A stretch of DNA of 32,810 nt from the NCBI GenBank assembly GCA_964570785.1, contig CAZMZG010000015.1, forward strand, positions 1-32,810, given 5' to 3'. The stretch comes from Thermatribacter sp964570785. GTDB lineage: Bacteria > Atribacterota > Atribacteria > Atribacterales > Thermatribacteraceae. How positions within the stretch are numbered: the first letter of the stretch is position 1; the number at the start of each line of letters is the position of its first letter. A program made the translations under genes and the position numbers. This document shows, piece after piece, positions 22,990-30,762 of this stretch. The notes beneath the pieces are model-generated. The model worked only from the letters and a program-made list of their open reading frames with translations, was not told the DNA's origin and made no database searches.

Positions 22990-23952
22990 CTACACCCACC
23001 AGGCAGCTCCTACTTTTTCCTTCAGAATTACTTCTTTCAAAAGGGCAACTGCCTTTTCAAAGCCTTCACGACCCGACATTAAAGAATCTTCATGTTCTAT
23101 GGAAAGCACTCCATCATAACCTACAAGCCGCAAATTACTGACAAAATCTTTCCAGAAGCTCACATCATGCCCATAACCAACAGTGCGGAAAATCCAGGAA
23201 CGGTTAATTTCATCAGTATAAGGTTTGGTGTCCAGATTTCCATTTACCAGGCTGTTAACCGGATCAACCTTGGTGTCTTTGGCGTGCACGTGAAAGATTG
23301 CATCGCCCAGTCTTCTTATTGCAAAAATGGGATCAATGCCCTGCCAGAAAAGATGGCTGGGGTCAAAGTTGGCCCCAATGTTGTCTCCAGCCGCATCGCG
23401 CAGTTTGAGCAGGGTTTCCGTATTGTAGACGCAAAAACCAGGGTGCATCTCAAGTGCTACTTTTACCCCATGGTCGCGAGCAAACTGAGCCATCTTTTTC
23501 CAGTAAGGAATCAACTTTTCTTCCCACTGCCAGCGCACTATCTCCAGGAATTCCGGTGGCCAGGGGCAGGTAACCCAATTAGGATACTTTGCGTTATCGG
23601 AGTCGCCGGGGCATCCCGAAAAAGTTATTACCGTCTGAACACCGAGTTTTTCAGCAAGCAGGATGGTATTTTCAAACTCTTTGTGGTGCTTCTGAGCTAT
23701 CCCAGAGTCGGGGTGAAGAGGGTTACCGTGGCAGCTCAAGGCACTTATCTCAAGCCCTCTTGATTCCACCGCTTCTTTCAATTTCTTAATGGCATCCGGG
23801 TTCTTGAGTGTTTCTTCGGGATTGCAATGAGCGTTGCTGGGATAACCACCCGTCCCTATTTCTACTGCTTCAGCACCAACGCTTTTCACGTAATCCAGGG
23901 CCTTTTCTAAGGGATCATTCTGGAAAAGTACCAAGAAAACTCCAACTTTCAT
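22990..23952 (-). CDS. Sugar phosphate isomerase/epimerase-like TIM-barrel protein
   Basis: 320-aa xylose-isomerase-like (AP_endonuc_2) TIM barrel. Strands with metal-binding residues are visible in order: ALEMHPGF (Glu), NFDPSHLFWQG (Asp, His), FHVHAKDTK (His, Asp) and SIEHEDSLM (Glu). Family members isomerise or epimerise sugars or inositols. ATG at 23952 has GGGGAGGAG 5 nt upstream. It stands alone between a divergent promoter region and a terminator. The substrate cannot be assigned. Confidence 0.85.
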   Translation of the reverse strand: MKVGVFLVLFQNDPLEKALDYVKSVGAEAVEIGTGGYPSNAHCNPEETLKNPDAIKKLKEAVESRGLEISALSCHGNPLHPDSGIAQKHHKEFENTILLAEKLGVQTVITFSGCPGDSDNAKYPNWVTCPWPPEFLEIVRWQWEEKLIPYWKKMAQFARDHGVKVALEMHPGFCVYNTETLLKLRDAAGDNIGANFDPSHLFWQGIDPIFAIRRLGDAIFHVHAKDTKVDPVNSLVNGNLDTKPYTDEINRSWIFRTVGYGHDVSFWKDFVSNLRLVGYDGVLSIEHEDSLMSGREGFEKAVALLKEVILKEKVGAAWWV

Positions 23953-23985
23953 AGAAACTCCTCCCCTCTTAAGAATTTTGTAAAC

Positions 23986-24014
23986 TTATAAAAAATCCCA
24001 TTTTATAATAGCAA
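23986..24014 (-). promoter_or_regulatory. Candidate promoter for the TIM-barrel gene
   Basis: On the minus strand TTGCTA (24009-24014), a 17-nt spacer and TTATAA (23986-23991). On the plus strand the same AT-rich stretch holds TATAAT at 24004-24009, a possible -10 for the divergent aminotransferase, but without a well-spaced -35. Confidence 0.4.
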
Positions 24015-24068
24015 ATTTTCCCGTTCTCTGGTATATTATTGGAAATCCAAACGGGGGGTGCAGCAGTT

Positions 24069-25256
24069 TTGCTTCTATCAGAAAGAGCTCAAAAGATAAA
24101 ACCTTCTGCAACCCTGTCTATTTCTGCGAAAGCCAAAGCAATGAAAAAGGCAGGTCTGGACGTAATATCCTTTAGTGCAGGAGAGCCCGATTTCGACACA
24201 CCCCTACCCATCAAAGAAGCGGCCAAAGAAGCCATCAACCAGGGTTTCACCAAATATACGCCAACTACTGGCATTTCAGAACTCAAAGAAGCCATATGCG
24301 AAAAATTGAAACGCGAAAACAACCTTCACTATACAAAAGAAGAAATTATTGTCTCCTGCGGTGCAAAGCATGTCCTTTTCAATGCTTTGATGGCACTCTG
24401 TAACCCGAAAGACGAAGTGCTTCTCCCCAAACCCTACTGGGTAACCTATTACGAGCAAATTGCACTTGCTGGGGGAAAACCTGTACTCTTAGAATGTAAT
24501 CCGGAAACACTGATCGTTCCCATTGAAGAAATAGAGAGAAACATATCTGCCAACACAAAGTTCCTTATTCTCAACAATCCCTCCAATCCTTCGGGAGTAG
24601 TCTGGTCAAAAGAAACACTTGAAAAAACCGCTCAACTGTGCCAAAAACACGGTATTTTTGTAATTTCCGATGAAATATACGAGCGCCTAATATACGATGG
24701 AGAGAAGGTAACCAGCATCGCTTCATTAGAAGGCATGAAAGAACACACCCTGGTGGTGAACGGTGTCTCCAAAGCTTTCTCCATGACTGGATGGCGCATT
24801 GGTTATGCAGCAGGTCCTAAAGAAGTTATCCAAGCCATGGGAAGACTTCAGGACCACTCCACTTCCTGTCCTGCTTCCATCAGCCAGAAAGCAGCATTAA
24901 AAGCATTATCCTGTGACAAATCAGTGGTCGAAGAGATGGTAACCGCTTTTGACCAGCGAAGGAAGGCCATGATGCAGTATCTCTCAGAAATACCTGGAGT
25001 CCGTTTTCCAATACCCCGGGGAGCTTTCTACATATTTGCCGATTTTTCGGCTTACATCGGTAAAAGGTTCGAGGACACAACGATAGATTCTTCTCTCGCT
25101 CTGGCAGATCTTTTGCTTGAAAAAGCACATCTGGCCTGCGTTCCGGGAGTAGCTTTTGGAATGGAGGGCTTCTTGCGTCTTTCCTATGCTACCTCGCTTG
25201 AAAACATTCAGCGAGGTATGCTACGCATGCAAGAGTTTTTCAAAAAACTGAGTTAG
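24069..25256 (+). CDS. Class I/II PLP aminotransferase (AspC-like)
   Basis: 395 aa from TTG at 24069, chosen because GGGGGTG lies 8 nt upstream and the protein then begins LLLSERAQKIKPSATLSISAKAKAM, as aspartate-aminotransferase-like proteins do. SFSAGEPDFDTP, TPTTGISELKEAI, NNPSNPSG, SDEIYERLIYDG and the PLP-lysine segment GVSKAFSMTGWRIGYAAGP are all present. It belongs to aminotransferase subgroup I-gamma, which acts on aspartate, aromatic or branched substrates. Its stop overlaps the Shine-Dalgarno sequence of the homocitrate-synthase-like gene, so the two form an operon; 2-aminoadipate or glutamate chemistry is an inference from that. Confidence 0.9.
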   Translation: MLLSERAQKIKPSATLSISAKAKAMKKAGLDVISFSAGEPDFDTPLPIKEAAKEAINQGFTKYTPTTGISELKEAICEKLKRENNLHYTKEEIIVSCGAKHVLFNALMALCNPKDEVLLPKPYWVTYYEQIALAGGKPVLLECNPETLIVPIEEIERNISANTKFLILNNPSNPSGVVWSKETLEKTAQLCQKHGIFVISDEIYERLIYDGEKVTSIASLEGMKEHTLVVNGVSKAFSMTGWRIGYAAGPKEVIQAMGRLQDHSTSCPASISQKAALKALSCDKSVVEEMVTAFDQRRKAMMQYLSEIPGVRFPIPRGAFYIFADFSAYIGKRFEDTTIDSSLALADLLLEKAHLACVPGVAFGMEGFLRLSYATSLENIQRGMLRMQEFFKKLS

Positions 25257-25268
25257 GAGGTGTGAATA

Positions 25269-26501
25269 GTGCCGCGCATTCATATCATTGATGTTACCAA
25301 CCGTGATGGAGTACAAACTGCCCACCTGGGCCTTGCTAAAATCGAAAAAACCATGATTAATATATTCCTTAACAAAATGGGTGTGTTCCAAAGTGAGTTT
25401 GGTTTTCCAACCACCCGCCACGAAACTAATTACTTAAACGCCAACCTCGAACTTGCAGAAATGGGAGTTATCAGCCCTATTCGCTTGAGTGGCTGGATAC
25501 GCGCCATTAAGGCTGACGTAGAATTGGCCTTCCAGATGGTTCCCAAGCTAAAATACCTCAACCTCTCCATTTCTACCTCTGATCAGATGCTGGAAGGCAA
25601 GTTCCAGGGTAGATACACCCGTGAAGACATCATTAAAATCATGACCGAAGCGGTAAAAAGCGCCAAAGAACATGGAACAGAAGGCATAGGAGTGAACGCC
25701 GAGGATGCCTCAAGAACTGACCTTGACTACCTGGTTGAGTTTGCACTGGCAGCCAAGGAAGTTGGTGCAGAGCGTTTTCGCTACTGTGACACTCTCGGCT
25801 ACGACAGTCCCTTCACAATTTATGATCGTATAAGCTATATCGCCGAGCGGGCGCAAATGCCCATCGAACTCCACTGTCACAACGACCTGGGTATGGCAGT
25901 TGCCAACTCAGTGAGCGGAGCCAAAGCAGCGGTTGACGCAGGTTGCGATGCTTATATCAATACTACCTTGAACGGAGTTGGCGAGCGGGCAGGTAATGCC
26001 GATTTGGTTTCGGTGCTTCTGGCTATAAAACACGCAAATGGTCTCTCCGGAAAGTACGAACTTGACCCCCGTACCAACCTTAAGGCTGCTTGGAAAACCT
26101 GCAAATATGCATCTTACGCTTTTAAAGTCCCTATTCCCATCACTCAGCCCGGGATTGGTGCCAATGCTTTTGCCCACGCCTCAGGCATTCATGCTGACGG
26201 AGTGCTGAAAGACCGCAAAAATTACGAACTTTACGATTTTGAGGAGCTGGGTCGTGGTGAACCAGAAATCATTGAAACAGGAAGGCGGATCGTGGTAGGA
26301 GAATACAGCGGTATTAAGGGTTTCCGCAACGTCTATGAAAACCTGGAGGTAGAATTTAAGAACGAAGAGGAAGCCCGGGAAATCTTAGAGCTGGTACGCT
26401 TTGCTAACGTTGAGAAACAAAAACCCCTCACCGAAGACGAGCTTCTGTTCATCGCTCGCTACCCCAAACAGGCCAAGCAAATTCTTACTTTAGTTCCCTG
26501 A
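25269..26501 (+). CDS. Homocitrate/isopropylmalate/Re-citrate synthase-family protein
   Basis: 410-aa DRE-TIM acyltransferase that condenses acetyl-CoA with a 2-oxo acid. DVTNRDGVQT carries the catalytic Arg-Asp, ELHCHNDLGMAVANS the metal-binding HxH, and TTLNGVGERAGNADL and HASGIHADGVLKD the remaining active-site elements. No C-terminal regulatory domain like that of LeuA is present. It resembles the homocitrate-synthase-like proteins of anaerobic Firmicutes, but no nif genes or LysN-pathway genes are in view. Re-citrate synthase activity is an alternative, and the genome also encodes isocitrate dehydrogenase. GTG at 25269 is preceded by AGGAGGTG. Confidence 0.85.
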   Translation: MPRIHIIDVTNRDGVQTAHLGLAKIEKTMINIFLNKMGVFQSEFGFPTTRHETNYLNANLELAEMGVISPIRLSGWIRAIKADVELAFQMVPKLKYLNLSISTSDQMLEGKFQGRYTREDIIKIMTEAVKSAKEHGTEGIGVNAEDASRTDLDYLVEFALAAKEVGAERFRYCDTLGYDSPFTIYDRISYIAERAQMPIELHCHNDLGMAVANSVSGAKAAVDAGCDAYINTTLNGVGERAGNADLVSVLLAIKHANGLSGKYELDPRTNLKAAWKTCKYASYAFKVPIPITQPGIGANAFAHASGIHADGVLKDRKNYELYDFEELGRGEPEIIETGRRIVVGEYSGIKGFRNVYENLEVEFKNEEEAREILELVRFANVEKQKPLTEDELLFIARYPKQAKQILTLVP

Positions 26502-26507
26502 GTAAAT

Positions 26508-26535
26508 CTCAGGTGGGGTTTTACCCCCACCTGAG
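26508..26535 (+). terminator. Strong hairpin after the synthase gene, without a U-run
   Basis: An 11-bp perfect stem CTCAGGTGGGG / CCCCACCTGAG with a 6-nt loop begins 7 nt after the stop. The following GCAGCATC is not T-rich, so termination here would be atypical. It may protect the 3' end, with the main stop at the 26729 terminator. Confidence 0.5.
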
Positions 26536-26728
26536 GCAGCATCAAGTCCATCCCTCACGCTTGTGGCGCGGTTGTCAAATTACACCCTCCTACGATTCCC
26601 ACAAATTCCCCGTAACTCGAAGCCAGCCTCAGGATGAAGGAGAGACAAACTACACAGGCTTAGAAAGGGATTATCAAAGAGCTATACTTCGTTGAATCCA
26701 CAAGCTACTCAAAAAAGAGCTCGAAAAC
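26536..26728. other. Unassigned intergenic stretch
   Basis: Between the hairpin and the porin terminator I see no convincing gene. GCTTGTGG (26559-26566) and CCACAAGC (26698-26705) are exact complements and could close a 147-nt RNA, with TCAA/TTGA just inside. The family is not recognised. Confidence 0.3.
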
Positions 26729-26764
26729 AAAAAAGCCCCGGACCGAAAAGCCCGGGGCTTTTTT
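26729..26764 (-). terminator. Strong rho-independent terminator between convergent genes
   Basis: A 13-bp stem AAAAAAGCCCCGG / CCGGGGCTTTTTT with a 10-nt loop lies 14 nt downstream of the SLH-porin stop. A T-rich run follows on the minus strand, and the stem also gives a T6 on the plus strand, so it can serve both directions. Confidence 0.93.
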
Positions 26765-26778
26765 CCATCAAGCCTCAG

Positions 26779-28500
26779 TTAGAAGGTTACGTCAAGCTCT
26801 GCAGTAATGGTTCCAGCAGTGTCTACGATGCCACGATTGGTGTCGATTTCAAAGTCATCGGGCCAGTCTTCGTCAGCACCCCAGGTCTGGTACTCATACC
26901 CAACGGTCAAAGTGGTATTGTCAGCCATTGCCCATTCCACTTCTCCGTATACGCTAACCGGCATGGAAGTGGTCCAGGCACTGTCGTAGCGACCTTCGAT
27001 GGTCAAAGTGGTATTTTCTTCAAGCCACTTGTAAGTCAAGCGACCAACTGCCACCAACTGGGAAGTTGCCGAATCGTACTGGACCAGTGCGCCCAAGTAA
27101 GCATCTTCGTTTTCGTCTTCCACTTCAAGGTCGTAGTCTTCGTATCCGCCGAACACCACAAAAGATGCAGTATTCAGGCTGTAATCAAAGTCGAGCACAA
27201 ACTGTTCGTTCTCTACAGCATCCGAAGGTACATAGGTGAGAGTAGCGCCGATGTCGTTGGTGGTAACGGTTCCGGTGGAATTTTGTGCCCAGTCGTATTC
27301 TGCAGTAAGAGTCCATTGATCTTCGTCTTCGTCACCACTCAAGTTGAAGTTAGCTGCAACACCAAAGCCCATCTCGTCATCGTCGAAACTGCTGGGCGAA
27401 GCGGTGGAGCTTGCTGGAGTGAAACCAGCGGTCACGTAGTGAGCATCAACGGTGAAGTCTACATCGTCGCTTGCCTTGAACCAGAGTTCGCCAGCTGCAG
27501 CATAGCTTCCTGAAAGCACGCCATAGGCGCCTTCCACAGTAAGTTTCACGTCTTCTTCGTCAAAATCAGTCCAGGCATCAGCGCTTACGATGAGATCCGA
27601 GGTGGCATCGAAAATCATGGTGCTTTCCGGAATCAAGGTAACACCAAGACCCACCTGCTCCCATTCAGCACGCAGGGTGTACCAGTCGTTAGGTGCACCA
27701 ATCAGCTTCCAGACGATATCGCTGTCTTCTGGAGTGTACACTACGTTAAAGCCTTCAAAGTCCAGATCATAATCATCGTCGTCAGGCTGGTACTCACCAA
27801 GCACCAAACCAAGACCGATTGCATCGAGGTCGATATCTCCAACTTTGAGGTACCACTCGTCTTTCTGGTATTCAATGTAGAAGTTATCTGCAGAGACGAC
27901 TGGGGTGGAGAAAGTATTGTCGATGAGCAATTCAATTCCTGCTGTGGTGTATTCGTTGATGTCAGCGGCAATGGTCAGTGTGGTTGCATCGGAAAGAGAT
28001 ACATCAGTTTTGCCAGCCCCTGGATCGGTTGGTGCATAAGCGGTGTAGACAACGTCGAATTCGCCAGTAACTTTTACTGGTTCTGCGTATTTTTCAAGAT
28101 TGGATACCCGGTCTTCAAGAGCCTTGATGGCCTGGCTGTTTTCACCCAGCGCCTTCTTGAGGTCATCAACGGTAACTCCCAAAGACTTCAGCTCATCGGC
28201 AAATTCCTGGACCAGTTTCTCAAGCATTGCTACATCGTCCTGAGAAGCAAAACCTGCTTCGTCAACATACTGCTCCATGTAACCGAGAGCACGAGCGATA
28301 GCCTGGGCAAATTCGTAGCGAGTGAGTGCCCGATTACCACCAAAGGTTCCATCGGGATAGCCGATGATTACGCCTTTGGCTGCCAGACTCTGCACTGCAT
28401 CATATGCCCAGTGGTTCAGAGGCACATCCACAAAGGGATTCGCCAATGCTGGAAGAGCAAAGGCAAGCACTAAAACAAGCGCCAGTGCGAGTTTCTTCAT
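26779..28500 (-). CDS. SLH-domain outer-membrane porin (OmpM/Omp-alpha-like)
   Basis: 573 aa in four parts: a signal peptide ending ALPALA before NPF; one SLH domain (about 22-75: FVDVPLNHWAYDAV, YPDGTFGGNRALTRYEFA); a coiled coil (about 88-145, with LENxxx-type spacing through KALEDRVSNLEKYA); and a beta-barrel of alternating acidic and aromatic strands ending in Phe. This is the architecture of OmpM-type proteins, which bind peptidoglycan or its polymers by the SLH domain and tether the outer membrane. The barrel is strongly acidic (many DD/DE runs). ATG at 28500 has AAGGAGG 8 nt upstream, and that site is complementary to an upstream leader segment. Confidence 0.92.
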   Translation of the reverse strand: MKKLALALVLVLAFALPALANPFVDVPLNHWAYDAVQSLAAKGVIIGYPDGTFGGNRALTRYEFAQAIARALGYMEQYVDEAGFASQDDVAMLEKLVQEFADELKSLGVTVDDLKKALGENSQAIKALEDRVSNLEKYAEPVKVTGEFDVVYTAYAPTDPGAGKTDVSLSDATTLTIAADINEYTTAGIELLIDNTFSTPVVSADNFYIEYQKDEWYLKVGDIDLDAIGLGLVLGEYQPDDDDYDLDFEGFNVVYTPEDSDIVWKLIGAPNDWYTLRAEWEQVGLGVTLIPESTMIFDATSDLIVSADAWTDFDEEDVKLTVEGAYGVLSGSYAAAGELWFKASDDVDFTVDAHYVTAGFTPASSTASPSSFDDDEMGFGVAANFNLSGDEDEDQWTLTAEYDWAQNSTGTVTTNDIGATLTYVPSDAVENEQFVLDFDYSLNTASFVVFGGYEDYDLEVEDENEDAYLGALVQYDSATSQLVAVGRLTYKWLEENTTLTIEGRYDSAWTTSMPVSVYGEVEWAMADNTTLTVGYEYQTWGADEDWPDDFEIDTNRGIVDTAGTITAELDVTF

Positions 28501-28700
28501 GACTCAAACCTCCTTGGTAGTTTCAGGTTTTTAAGCCTTCTGCCCTGCCAAGGAGAACCAAAGAGTATCCCTGTTTCCTCTTCTCTCCTCCTGCAGGCAC
28601 ATCCAGCCGCTTTCCATACCTCTCCTCCTGGGTCTACCAGGAACCCTTTTCACCTCCTTTCATTACCCAGAAAGATGAGGTATTAAAGCCTAACTTGCTA
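28501..28700 (-). promoter_or_regulatory. Structured 5' leader of the SLH-porin with alternative helices
   Basis: The Shine-Dalgarno region CCAAGGAG (RNA of 28510-28517) is exactly complementary to CTCCTTGG (28548-28555), extended by CAGG/CCTG inside with a 6-nt bulge. The same CTCCT segment can instead pair upstream: AGGAGA (28584-28589) with TCTCCT (28551-28556), plus AAGAG (28578-28582) with CTCTT (28561-28565). The two structures exclude each other, as in translational switches. A 28-codon frame runs through the anti-Shine-Dalgarno arm. No known riboswitch class is recognised. Confidence 0.5.
28531..28617 (-). CDS. 28-codon upstream ORF (possible leader peptide)
   Basis: ATG at 28617 with GGAGG 6 nt upstream, TAA at 28531-28533. 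The product would begin MESGWMCLQEERRGN and end SLAGQKA. It covers the arm that sequesters the porin Shine-Dalgarno sequence and stops inside the loop, so a ribosome on it would melt that helix. No run of a single codon suggests a sensed amino acid. Expression is unproven. Confidence 0.4.
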   Translation of the reverse strand: MESGWMCLQEERRGNRDTLWFSLAGQKA

Positions 28701-28705
28701 ACAAT

Positions 28706-28746
28706 ACTATACGATACTTTACACAATTTGACTACACCCTGCAAAA
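28706..28746 (-). promoter_or_regulatory. Candidate promoter of the SLH-porin
   Basis: On the minus strand TATAGT (28706-28711) is the best -10, with only a poor -35 at 17 nt (TAGTCA). An alternative is TTGCAG, a 17-nt spacer and TAAAGT slightly upstream. Either gives a leader of about 200 nt. Confidence 0.35.
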
Positions 28747-28779
28747 AAATTTTTGATAATTTTTAGCTCGTGACATCCC

Positions 28780-28799
28780 CTCCTCAATAAATTGAGGAG
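28780..28799 (-). terminator. Hairpin between bpsA and the SLH-porin
   Basis: An inverted repeat CTCCTCAA / TTGAGGAG with a 4-nt loop lies about 65 nt after the bpsA stop. On the minus strand it is followed by GGGGATG rather than a U-run, so it is at best a weak terminator or an mRNA 3' end. Confidence 0.35.
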
Positions 28800-28863
28800 A
28801 GTTATTGCCCCCTTCACATTCCCCCACATCTCTAAATGGAGTACTTTATTAACAATCAAAACT

Positions 28864-29913
28864 TCAGGACCCAGGCCGATCCTCAACTTTAAAACCCGGA
28901 GTTGCCATGGTCTCCTCATCAAGGTAAAAGTCTTTGTCAAAAGCGACGCTACCAACAACCAGAGGAACTGGCAACTCTACCGCTTCACAGCGCAGGAAAG
29001 AAGAACGGAACCAGTCAGCATCAGCCGGAAGTGGAGGTTCGAAATCCAGAAGCCGCAACATCATGGTACGCTCATAGTAGGTGCGGTCAAACTGATTATC
29101 CCGGTCTGGATAGGAGCTAAAACGGCGTAAAATATCGGTGATGGCAAAATTCATCTCAAGCAGCATTTTTTCCACCAGATACCACTTTTTCCAGGAAGAT
29201 TCAATGGTGGTCAACCCAAAATAGAGAACTCCTCCTTTTTTAAGGCTCTGCGCTCCCCGAGAAAGGGTAACCTTCAGCCCTTTCTCGCTTTCCACGGGAT
29301 CAGTTATAAACACGTCAAAAGCATGCTCTTTTAAAGGATACGCATCACAGGCATTGTAAACGCGTGCTTCCAGCGGGAATTGTTTTTCTCGTGCTCTTTT
29401 TTGAATAAAGGAAACCAAACGCTCATCGACCTCAAGAACGGTGACCTTGCTGGGGAAACCGGTAGCGCACAAAGCAAGGCTGAATAGGTCATCATCGCCG
29501 AGTATGAGGATTTCCTGGCCTTCGAGATCACCGCGCTCATACATAAGAGCTACTCTGGCAAAAACATCCTCATGGGTCATAAAACCCTGATCAAAATCAA
29601 GGTTAGGAAGAGGCCTCTCTTCAACAAGCTTCGCATACTCTTCAAAAGCCCCTCGAAAAGCATAGGGGTTATATCCCCCCCGGCAGTGGGAACAGGTAGC
29701 TTTTACATAAGGTTTCAGGGGGGAATACTTTATTTTGCCTTTTTCAGAAAGGGCAAATTTTCCATCCACCACGCAAACCAGCTCTTCCTGGAGAAGTTTT
29801 TTCAGCCGCTCTACAAAGCCCCTGATATGCTCATCTTGCTCATCAAGCAATCTCCAGAAGCTCTTGGGACCTTCTTTAAGCGAACGCACAATTTGTGCCT
29901 CGTAACGATTCAC
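28864..29913 (-). CDS. bpsA: N4-bis(aminopropyl)spermidine synthase-like protein (branched polyamine synthase)
   Basis: 349 aa matching the BpsA/COG1568 (DUF43) family. An N-terminal winged helix (about 1-65) is followed by a YSPLKPYVKATCSHCRGGY linker and an aminopropyltransferase Rossmann domain. LILGDDDLFSLALCATG, TVLEVDERLVSFI and DVFITDPVESEKGLKVTLSRG form the active site; GDDDL and DPVES are diagnostic. BpsA adds aminopropyl groups to spermidine to make branched polyamines in thermophiles. GTG at 29913 was chosen since AAGGAG lies 8 nt upstream; the GTG at 29922 overlaps that site. Divergent from rubredoxin. Confidence 0.88.
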   Translation of the reverse strand: MNRYEAQIVRSLKEGPKSFWRLLDEQDEHIRGFVERLKKLLQEELVCVVDGKFALSEKGKIKYSPLKPYVKATCSHCRGGYNPYAFRGAFEEYAKLVEERPLPNLDFDQGFMTHEDVFARVALMYERGDLEGQEILILGDDDLFSLALCATGFPSKVTVLEVDERLVSFIQKRAREKQFPLEARVYNACDAYPLKEHAFDVFITDPVESEKGLKVTLSRGAQSLKKGGVLYFGLTTIESSWKKWYLVEKMLLEMNFAITDILRRFSSYPDRDNQFDRTYYERTMMLRLLDFEPPLPADADWFRSSFLRCEAVELPVPLVVGSVAFDKDFYLDEETMATPGFKVEDRPGS

Positions 29914-30055
29914 GGCTATCACTCCTTGTCCTGCAAAATAGAATAGATTTGTTTGCTTTTAATCAAACTGGTCTGCCAGAATCTGTTCCATTTTTTTTCA
30001 TTGTAACTTTCTTCCCGGGAATTTGCAATTTTAAGCCTATTTAACTTTAAGGAGG

Positions 30056-30063
30056 TGTATAAT
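30056..30063 (+). promoter_or_regulatory. Extended -10 promoter for rubredoxin
   Basis: TGTATAAT, with a perfect TATAAT hexamer at 30058-30063 and an upstream TG. No good -35 is seen at standard spacing (TTGCAA at 30023-30028 is too far for it). The hexamer ends 32 nt before the rubredoxin ATG. Confidence 0.5.
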
Positions 30064-30095
30064 AGCATAAAAACACTTTTCAAGGAGCGATCAAG

Positions 30096-30254
30096 ATGGA
30101 CCGCTACATTTGCAAAATTTGTGGATACATTTATGACCCTGAAAAGGGAGACCCCGACTCCAACGTGACCCCGGGAACACCTTTTTCAGAACTCCCTGAA
30201 GACTGGGTCTGTCCGGTGTGCGGCGCAGGAAAAGACCAGTTTGAAGGAGCCTGA
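30096..30254 (+). CDS. Rubredoxin
   Basis: 52-aa iron protein. YICKICGYIYDPEKGDPDS and DWVCPVCGAGKDQF supply the two CxxC pairs (Cys6, Cys9, Cys39, Cys42) that bind one iron; TPFSELPEDW is the conserved aromatic core. Rubredoxin carries electrons to oxygen- and peroxide-detoxifying enzymes in anaerobes. ATG at 30096 has AAGGAG 9 nt upstream. A lipoprotein gene follows by 3 nt. Confidence 0.97.
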   Translation: MDRYICKICGYIYDPEKGDPDSNVTPGTPFSELPEDWVCPVCGAGKDQFEGA

Positions 30255-30257
30255 AAA

Positions 30258-30629
30258 GTGGTCAAAAAATACCTTGTAATACTGGTCATCCTGCAAGTGT
30301 TTGCGCTCCTGGCTGCTGCAGGCTGTCAGAGCTCCACAATCCTGGTCCCACCAGATATGGTGGGGCTTGTCAAAGACTTTCAGGAAGGAGCAGATGTTTA
30401 TCACTGTTCAGTACTGGTTGAAGAAGATGCAGACAACAACCCTCAATACGGCCTGGCCTGGATCAGAGTAACCGAAAGCACAATCCTCACCAGAAATGGC
30501 GTAAAAGTTGAGGAAGCGGCTTGTCTGCTCCTCGTAACCGGGATGCGAGTTCAGGTGTGGTTTGAGGGTCCAGTTATGGAATCCTACCCAGTCCAGGGCT
30601 ACGCCAGACGCATAGAAATAGTGGACTGA
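30258..30629 (+). CDS. Small predicted lipoprotein (DUF3221-like)
   Basis: 123 aa. A signal peptide ends with the lipobox LAAAGC, giving lipidated Cys at about residue 23. The C-terminal GMRVQVWFEGPVMESYPVQGYARRIEIV resembles the beta-barrel core of DUF3221-type proteins of unknown function. GTG at 30258 has AAGGAG 9 nt upstream, inside the rubredoxin end, so the two are co-translated. No enzymatic motif is seen. Confidence 0.8.
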   Translation: MVKKYLVILVILQVFALLAAAGCQSSTILVPPDMVGLVKDFQEGADVYHCSVLVEEDADNNPQYGLAWIRVTESTILTRNGVKVEEAACLLLVTGMRVQVWFEGPVMESYPVQGYARRIEIVD

Positions 30630-30662
30630 CCTCAGATAGAACTATAAAAGAGACTCTTTCTT

Positions 30663-30762
30663 NNNNNNNNNNNNNNNNNNNNNNNNNNNNNNNNNNNNNN
30701 NNNNNNNNNNNNNNNNNNNNNNNNNNNNNNNNNNNNNNNNNNNNNNNNNNNNNNNNNNNNNN
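30663..30762. other. Assembly gap of exactly 100 N
   Basis: A run of 100 N, the usual placeholder for a scaffold gap of unknown true length. It cuts the GGDEF gene, so its reading frame across the gap cannot be trusted. Confidence 0.95.

Noticed and set aside
26692..27513. 273-codon plus-strand frame opposite the SLH-porin
   Set aside because: Antisense to a strongly supported gene and crossing the terminator; the sequence is repetitive because the porin has biased codons.
28719..28958. 79-codon minus-strand frame at the end of bpsA
   Set aside because: Overlaps bpsA in another frame and has no Shine-Dalgarno sequence or motif.
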